From Pseudonocardiaceae bacterium (GTDB lineage: Bacteria; Actinomycetota; Actinomycetes; Mycobacteriales; Pseudonocardiaceae), in assembly GCA_009379845.1 (NCBI GenBank), contig WHSZ01000011.1, forward strand, positions 46,302-110,301: a stretch of 64,000 bases of DNA, read 5' to 3'. Below the pieces are notes generated by a model. It worked only from the letters and a program-made list of their open reading frames with translations, was not told where the DNA came from and searched no databases. Numbering within the stretch: position 1 is the stretch's first letter; each line of letters starts with the position of its first letter. Below, piece by piece: positions 57,484 to 64,000 of this stretch. The position numbers and the translations under genes are program-made.

Positions 57484-59105
57484 CGACCTGCGGGAACGAG
57501 CGTGAAGTGCCCTGCACCCTTGAACGCCGATTCGACCTGCCAGGTGTCCTTGCCGGAACCGGGCCCTTCTTCGTAGCGCAGCTCGTAGTCGATCGGCCGC
57601 GGCTTCATGGACCGGTCCAGCCAGAAGTAGTTCGCCCGCCACACCAGGCTGCCGATCGGGTTCGAGTTGGCGATCCGGGTTTCCACCGGTTCAACGATAC
57701 GGCCACGGTCGGCGAACTCGTCCACGATCGGACATTCACAGAAGTATGCCAGCGTGCCGATCTCCCCAGGGCTGGCCACCGTCGAGCCGTCGAGCCGCTG
57801 GCCGAGCGCCTGACCGACCCGCGCGTACTCGGAGGCGTTGGCCCAGTTCCCGAAGATCACCGGCGAACCCCACGGCAGCCCCTGCTTCACGTCCGACGCG
57901 ACGTTGCCGAGCCCGAGCAGCGCGACCAGGCCAAGCACCGCCACCGGCACCGCCGGGCGCAACCGATCCTGCTCCCGCGCCCGCGCGGCCCACACGCCGA
58001 CCAGCCCGGCGAGGCACATCGCCAGCGACACCATCGGCGGCACGAAGTACCAGTGGTACGGCCCGACGCCCATCAAGGTGTACACGCCGTAGTAGCCGAT
58101 CCCGCCGACGCCGAGCGCGGCAACCGGCCCTACCGCCTGCGGTGGGCTGCTCCACCGCACCGACACGCGCACCAGCAACCAGCCGACCAGCGCGAACACC
58201 CCAGCGATCATCGGCAGGAAGGCGAGCCCGACCACGATCTTGCGGCCCATGAAGTACATGATCGGCCCGGTCAGATAGCTCCACTCGCCGAACAGCCCGC
58301 CCTGCGCCTGCTTGATCACCAGCGTGTCTGGCACCGCGGAGCCGAAGTAGAACCAGCTGAACACGTACCACGGCCCGGCGATGAGGCAGGCGGCCAGCAC
58401 GGCCCAATGCAGCTTGCGGCGGATGGCGCTGGTGCTCAGCGCGATCACCACCACGAACACCACCAGGTCCAGCCTGGTGACCAGGGTCAGCCCGCTGACC
58501 ACACCGAACCACGCCGGCCGCCGCTCCATGGCGAGCGTGACCAGCCAGATTAGCAGCGCGGGCATCAGCAGGACCTCGAGGCCAACCGCGGAGAGCACGA
58601 ACGGGTTCGCCAGCACCAGCACGATGCCCAGCCCCGCGGTCGCCACCGCGACCCAGCCGGCCAGCCGCAACGCGCGCACCAGCCGCGCCCAGCCCCACGC
58701 CAGCGCCATGCCGGTGACGATGGTGACCACGCCCAGCCCGACCACCGGCCGCGCCTCGCCGAACAGGGTGGTCAGCCAGGTCACCGCGCCGAGCAGCAAC
58801 ACGTTCAACGGCGAGGTCGCCGAATTGGCCACTTCCTGCGGGATCAGGCCCCAGTGGCCGTCGGTCGCGAGGTTCTTCGCGTACCCGAGCGTGATGTACG
58901 CGTCGTCCGTCAAACTGTCCTTGACCAGCAGGAACACCAGCGCGGCGGCCACGCCCGCGGCCCCGACCAGCCCCAGCGTGCGGGCCCGCCTCTGGCCATC
59001 ATCGACGCCTTCAGCCGGTTCCACCGGCGGCGGCCGGTGCTCGGCCGGCTCGGTCGGCTCGGTCGGTTCGGCGGGCTGGAACAGGTCCGTGTGCTGCGAA
59101 CTCAT
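57474..59105 (-). CDS. aftB: Terminal beta-(1,2)-arabinofuranosyltransferase AftB
   Basis: A 543-residue GT-C membrane enzyme. The first loop carries the acidic motif DSLTDDAYITLGYAKNLATDG (catalytic aspartates), followed by about nine to ten membrane segments and a C-terminal periplasmic domain (FCECPIVDEFADRG ... NYFWLDRSMKPRP). It caps arabinan with beta-1,2 arabinofuranose using DPA (Rv3805c). The proline/glutamate-rich N-terminus has PTEP repeats. 7 bases separate its start from ubiA. Confidence 0.93.
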   Translation of the reverse strand: MSSQHTDLFQPAEPTEPTEPAEHRPPPVEPAEGVDDGQRRARTLGLVGAAGVAAALVFLLVKDSLTDDAYITLGYAKNLATDGHWGLIPQEVANSATSPLNVLLLGAVTWLTTLFGEARPVVGLGVVTIVTGMALAWGWARLVRALRLAGWVAVATAGLGIVLVLANPFVLSAVGLEVLLMPALLIWLVTLAMERRPAWFGVVSGLTLVTRLDLVVFVVVIALSTSAIRRKLHWAVLAACLIAGPWYVFSWFYFGSAVPDTLVIKQAQGGLFGEWSYLTGPIMYFMGRKIVVGLAFLPMIAGVFALVGWLLVRVSVRWSSPPQAVGPVAALGVGGIGYYGVYTLMGVGPYHWYFVPPMVSLAMCLAGLVGVWAARAREQDRLRPAVPVAVLGLVALLGLGNVASDVKQGLPWGSPVIFGNWANASEYARVGQALGQRLDGSTVASPGEIGTLAYFCECPIVDEFADRGRIVEPVETRIANSNPIGSLVWRANYFWLDRSMKPRPIDYELRYEEGPGSGKDTWQVESAFKGAGHFTLVPAGRSS

Positions 59106-59112
59106 CCGTGCC

Positions 59113-60103
59113 CTACAGGTAAACGGAGAGCGTCAGCGTGATCACCCAGGTCAAGCCGAGCACCTGCAGCACCCGGTCGCGCAACGCGATCTCCTCGGGC
59201 TCGCCGGCGTTGCCACCGTCCACGTCCACCGCGTAGCGCAGCACGGCGACCACGAACGGCACGATCGAGACCACGGCCCAGCTCGAACCGCTCGTCGCCT
59301 GCGTCAGCCCCTGCTGGATGTCGAACGCCCACAGCGAGTACGACATGATCAGCGCGGCAGCCGCGGTCGCCCAGACGAACCGCAGGTAGCTGGCCGAGTA
59401 CTTCTTCAACGAGGAGCGAATCTTCGCGCCGGTCTTCTCGAACAGCATGATCTCGGCGTAACGCTTGCCGGAGACCATGAACAGCGAGCCGAACGTGAAC
59501 ACCAGGTAGAACCACTGGGTCAGGAAGATCTCCGCGGCCACACCGCCTGCGATGGCGCGCATCAGGAAGCCGGAGGCCACGATGCACAGGTCGATCACCG
59601 TCTGGTGCTTGAGCCCGAAGCAGTAGGCCAGCTGCACCGCCCAGTACAGGGCAATCACCACGAGCAGTGGCCAGCCGGCGAGCATCGAGACGGCCAGCGC
59701 GGCGACGAAGAACACCCCGGACGCGGCGTAGGCAGCCGGAACCGGCACGATGCCCGCGGCGATCGGCCGGTTGCGCTTGGTGGGATGCGCCCGGTCGGCC
59801 TCCACGTCGACCGCGTCGTTGACGAGGTAAACCGAGGACGCCACCAGCGAGAACGCCACGAACGCGACCAGCGCGTCGAGCAGCACCGGGACCTCGCCGA
59901 CCCGGCCGGCTGCCACCGGCGCGGCGAGCACCAGGACGTTCTTCACCCACTGCTTCGGGCGGGCGGTCCGGAGCAGCCCGGCCACTATGGCGAACCCACC
60001 GCGCCCGGTTGGCGCGTCCGGAGCCGGGGCACTCACCGCGTCGTCCGGGGCGGCCGACGGTTCGGTGGCCGCGCCCGCATCGCTGTCCGGCCCGATGGTC
60101 TTC

Positions 60104-60120
<17 letters not shown>
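59113..60120 (-). CDS. ubiA: Decaprenyl-phosphate phosphoribosyltransferase (UbiA family)
   Basis: A 335-residue membrane prenyltransferase-fold enzyme with eight to nine segments. First acidic motif NDAVDVEADRAHPTKRNRPIAAG (NDxxD) and a second part around DLCIVASGFLMRAIAGG and SGKRYAE. It makes decaprenylphosphoryl-5-phosphoribose (Rv3806c), the precursor of DPA. The N-terminal 45 residues are an acidic, disordered extension. Overlaps the PAP2 gene by 17 bases. Confidence 0.94.
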
Positions 60121-61931
<1,811 letters not shown>

Positions 61932-62573
61932 TCACTCGCCGGAGGCGATCGACTTGGCCAGCTTCTTGTCCAGCGCGACCCGCACCAGCGCGGCCGCGAA
62001 CCGGGCGAGGTCGTCCTCGCTCACCAGCTTGGCGAGCTCCTTCGCATCCGCCGGCAGGTCCATCGCCTTCGCCCCGTCCAGCGCCTTGGCGTCCAGATAC
62101 GGCCGCAGCTCCGGCCACACCTGCTGCACCTCGCGGCAGAAGATGTGCGCCCCGACCGGGCCGATCTTGGGAAGCCGGCACAGCAGCCCGCGGAATTCGC
62201 CGACGTCACCGTTCGCCTGCTCGCGCATCCGCCGCAGATCGCCCCGGTACTCGTCAAGCAGCAGCTGCGCACCCTCACCGAGCGCGGTCGCGGTGCTCTC
62301 GTCGTAGCGCACGTAGTGGCCCCGGCCGAGCGTGTCGACGCGTTGTTGCCAGGACGCGTCCAGCATGCGTTGCGGGGTGCCGAAAGCACTGAGCTCACGG
62401 GCCGCGGACACCGCGATGCCAGCCTTGATCCGCGTGGACAGCAGCAGGCTGAGCACCGCCAGCCGGTACAGCGGGGCGGGCTTGTCGGCGATCTCGATGC
62501 CGGCCTCGGTTGCGTAGGTCTGCCCCGCGTTGTCCAGTAGCGCACGCACCTTCGCGGAATCGCTGCCAGCCAT
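61932..62573 (-). CDS. HhH-GPD (endonuclease III-like) protein
   Basis: A 213-residue protein: LYRLAVLSLLLSTRIKAGIAVSAARELSAFGTPQRMLDASWQQRVDTLGRGHYVRYDES, and the helix-hairpin-helix LCRLPKIGPVGAHIFCREVQQVWPELRPYLDAKAL. The C-terminal iron-sulfur cysteines of endonuclease III are absent, and the catalytic lysine position after the hairpin is not conserved in an obvious way. Probably a DNA-binding or repair-related protein. ATG at 62573. Confidence 0.75.
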   Translation of the reverse strand: MAGSDSAKVRALLDNAGQTYATEAGIEIADKPAPLYRLAVLSLLLSTRIKAGIAVSAARELSAFGTPQRMLDASWQQRVDTLGRGHYVRYDESTATALGEGAQLLLDEYRGDLRRMREQANGDVGEFRGLLCRLPKIGPVGAHIFCREVQQVWPELRPYLDAKALDGAKAMDLPADAKELAKLVSEDDLARFAAALVRVALDKKLAKSIASGE

Positions 62574-62809
62574 GTTCCGGTTGTACCCGATGGCGCAACC
62601 GGCGAAACGGTCGCGTGGAGAAGCCCCCGCACCGGCCGGCTGCCCCCGCCGACCCGCACGGGGGCGCACCCCTCGTTACCCCGCAAATCCCCTGTTGGCC
62701 GCCCGTGTGAATCCCTTGCTACCCGCCGCCGCGCCCGACCAACTGACGCACGTGGCGCCCAGTCGGTTCCGGGCGGGCATGACCTCACTCGAACAGACCA
62801 GAGGCACGG

Positions 62810-63691
62810 TCAGCTGCCTTCCAGGTTCGGCAGCACTTCGGTCGCGACCTCTTCGAGTACCCGCTCGGCCCCGGCGTACGGCTGGCTCTCCCGTGGCCAG
62901 TGCACGACCACGTCGGTGAAACCGAGCTCGCCTGCCCGGCCGATACCGTCCCGCAACGCGTCCACACTGGACAGCGCGTACCCCGGGCCGGCGTCAAGGC
63001 TGAGAAACCTGTCCACTGAGGACGGATGGCGATCGTACGCGGCAAGCGTCTCGTCGAATCGTTCGGAAAGATCCCTGACCGAATCCCACCAGTCCGCTGG
63101 ACGCTCCGCGTAGCGGCCGGTGGTCACCCAACCGTCGCCGAACCGGGCGGCGAGACGTGCCGAGCGGTTGCCGTTCGCCGCGACGACGAACGGCAACCGG
63201 GGACGCTGCACGCAGTCGGGCAGGTTCCACGCCTCGTTGGCGCTGTAGTACTCGCCGTGCCAGGTCACCTTGTCGGTTCGGAGTAGTTGATCGAGCAGCT
63301 CGACGAACTCACCGAACCGGTCGGCCCGCTGCTCGCCGGTCAGCTCCGGCTGGCCGAGCACCGTGGCGTCATACCCGAGGCCGCCCGCTCCGACGCCCAA
63401 GATGAACCGGCCGTCCGACACGTCGTCCAGCGCGGTGAGCTCCCTGGCGAAGGGCACCGGATGGCGGAAGTTCGGGGAGGCGACCAGCGTGCCGAGCCTG
63501 ATCTGTTCGGTCACCACCGCCGCGGCCGTCAAGGTGGGTACCGCACCGAACCACGGGCCGTCGACCAGGGTTCTCCAACCAAGATGGTCGTAGGTCCAAG
63601 CATGATCGAACCCGTATTCCTCCGCCGCACGCCATTTCGGCTCGGCCGCCCACCAACGACTCTCCGGCAAGATCACGATGCCCACACGCAT
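62810..63691 (-). CDS. LLM-class F420-dependent oxidoreductase
   Basis: A 293-residue luciferase-like TIM barrel: RVGIVILPESRWWAAEPKWRAAEEYGFDHAWTYDHLGWR, IRLGTLVASPNFRHPVPFARELTALDDVSDGRFILGVGAGG and ANGNRSARLAARFGDGWVT. Actinobacterial members mostly use F420. Substrate unknown. ATG at 63691. Confidence 0.88.
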   Translation of the reverse strand: MRVGIVILPESRWWAAEPKWRAAEEYGFDHAWTYDHLGWRTLVDGPWFGAVPTLTAAAVVTEQIRLGTLVASPNFRHPVPFARELTALDDVSDGRFILGVGAGGLGYDATVLGQPELTGEQRADRFGEFVELLDQLLRTDKVTWHGEYYSANEAWNLPDCVQRPRLPFVVAANGNRSARLAARFGDGWVTTGRYAERPADWWDSVRDLSERFDETLAAYDRHPSSVDRFLSLDAGPGYALSSVDALRDGIGRAGELGFTDVVVHWPRESQPYAGAERVLEEVATEVLPNLEGS

Positions 63692-63842
63692 TCGCCAGAC
63701 CGTAGTAGTTCGCCTTGGTGAGCGGGAGGTGACCGAAACCACTACTGGTTGCGCGACCAGTGTGCTCGACGCACGGTAATCGCCCGGTTGCCGTCCAGCC
63801 GGCGTTCCAGGGGAGGTCACTCGCGCAGGGCATCATGGAGAG

Positions 63843-64000
63843 GTGCACAGACCCGAATTGATCGCATCAGACGTGGACGGGACGCTGCTTGATCCGCTCG
63901 AGCGGTTGAGCGAGCGCACCGCCTCGGTGGTCGCCAAGGTACGCGCGGCCGGCACGCCGTTCGTCCTCGTCAGCGGCCGCCCACCGCGGTGGATCCCAAA
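63843..64000 (+). CDS. HAD-family hydrolase, Cof type (3' end outside window)
   Basis: The first 52 codons are visible from GTG at 63843. IASDVDGTLLDPLERLSERTASVVAKVRAAGTPFVLVSGRPP carries HAD motif I (DVDGT) and motif II (VSGR) with Cof-type spacing. The start is supported by ggagagg upstream. Probably a sugar-phosphate or flavin phosphatase. Confidence 0.85.
   Translation, partial: MHRPELIASDVDGTLLDPLERLSERTASVVAKVRAAGTPFVLVSGRPPRWIP

Noticed and set aside
57478..57642. Upstream extension of the helicase frame
   Set aside because: It overlaps the aftB coding sequence antisense-frame with no helicase homology; the GTGA overlap at 57477 gives a better start.

Overview
This is a 64 kb piece of a high-GC actinobacterial chromosome, most likely from the Pseudonocardiales. 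The evidence is the GC-rich codon usage, GTG starts, 4-base start/stop overlaps, and a full arabinogalactan-building gene set (bpa, wzm/wzt, glfT1, glfT2, a gtrA-type gene, dprE1/dprE2, aftB, ubiA-type DPPR synthase, PAP2 phosphatase, glf). The order recalls M. tuberculosis Rv3777-Rv3783, Rv3789-Rv3791 and Rv3805c-Rv3809c. The mycolate genes that adjoin aftB in mycobacteria are absent, which suggests an organism with arabinogalactan but without mycolic acids. The genus is not determined.

Layout. 0-3.7 kb: end of a phenylacetate-type locus (enoyl-CoA hydratase fragment, PaaI, PaaK, two TetR regulators). 3.9-5.1 kb: ROK repressor. 5.5-12.2 kb: a sulfur locus. Two tandem TauE/SafE exporters are each preceded by a 28-residue leader peptide ending Cys-Arg; an SfnB/DszC-like flavoprotein and the methionine-salvage genes mtnA-mtnC-mtnB-mtnD follow. 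12.2-15.3 kb: a sugar-acid locus (FadR-type regulator, enolase-superfamily dehydratase, FAH-family enzyme) with two candidate operators in the divergent promoter. 15.4-18.2 kb: an AfsR/SARP-type regulator with three frameshifts. 18.9-26.8 kb: ShbA/SigD-type sigma factor, serine hydrolase, frameshifted methyltransferase, and a mosaic in which a TPR-LuxR regulator lies in two pieces on either side of an MFS/MarR pair.

26.9-28.75 kb: a mini-island bounded by an intact tRNA-Ser(UGA) and a 49-bp copy of its 3' end, carrying a Panacea-domain antitoxin, a Doc/Fic toxin and a flavoprotein remnant. 28.8-33.1 kb: MarR, secreted M28 aminopeptidase, GNAT and quinone oxidoreductase genes. 33.1-40.7 kb: first arabinogalactan block (Rv3778c-like protein, bpa, moaC, polysaccharide pyruvyltransferase, TylF-type methyltransferase, wzm-wzt-glfT1). 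40.7-48.8 kb: accessory block lying between glfT1 and glfT2, with a frameshifted S1C protease, two tandem DUF6879 + XRE/DUF5753 pairs, small genes, and a stand-alone CRISPR adaptation module (frameshifted cas4-cas1 fusion, cas2, three-repeat array). 48.8-62 kb: second arabinogalactan block, with a DUF3516 helicase and a DAO oxidoreductase embedded. 62-64 kb: HhH endonuclease-like protein, LLM oxidoreductase and the start of a HAD hydrolase.

Several genes carry single-base frameshifts, mostly in accessory DNA. They may be real decay or indel errors; the sequence alone cannot decide. A palindromic element recurs at the ends of bpa, glfT2 and aftB, and at the last of these it supplies the start of the helicase gene.
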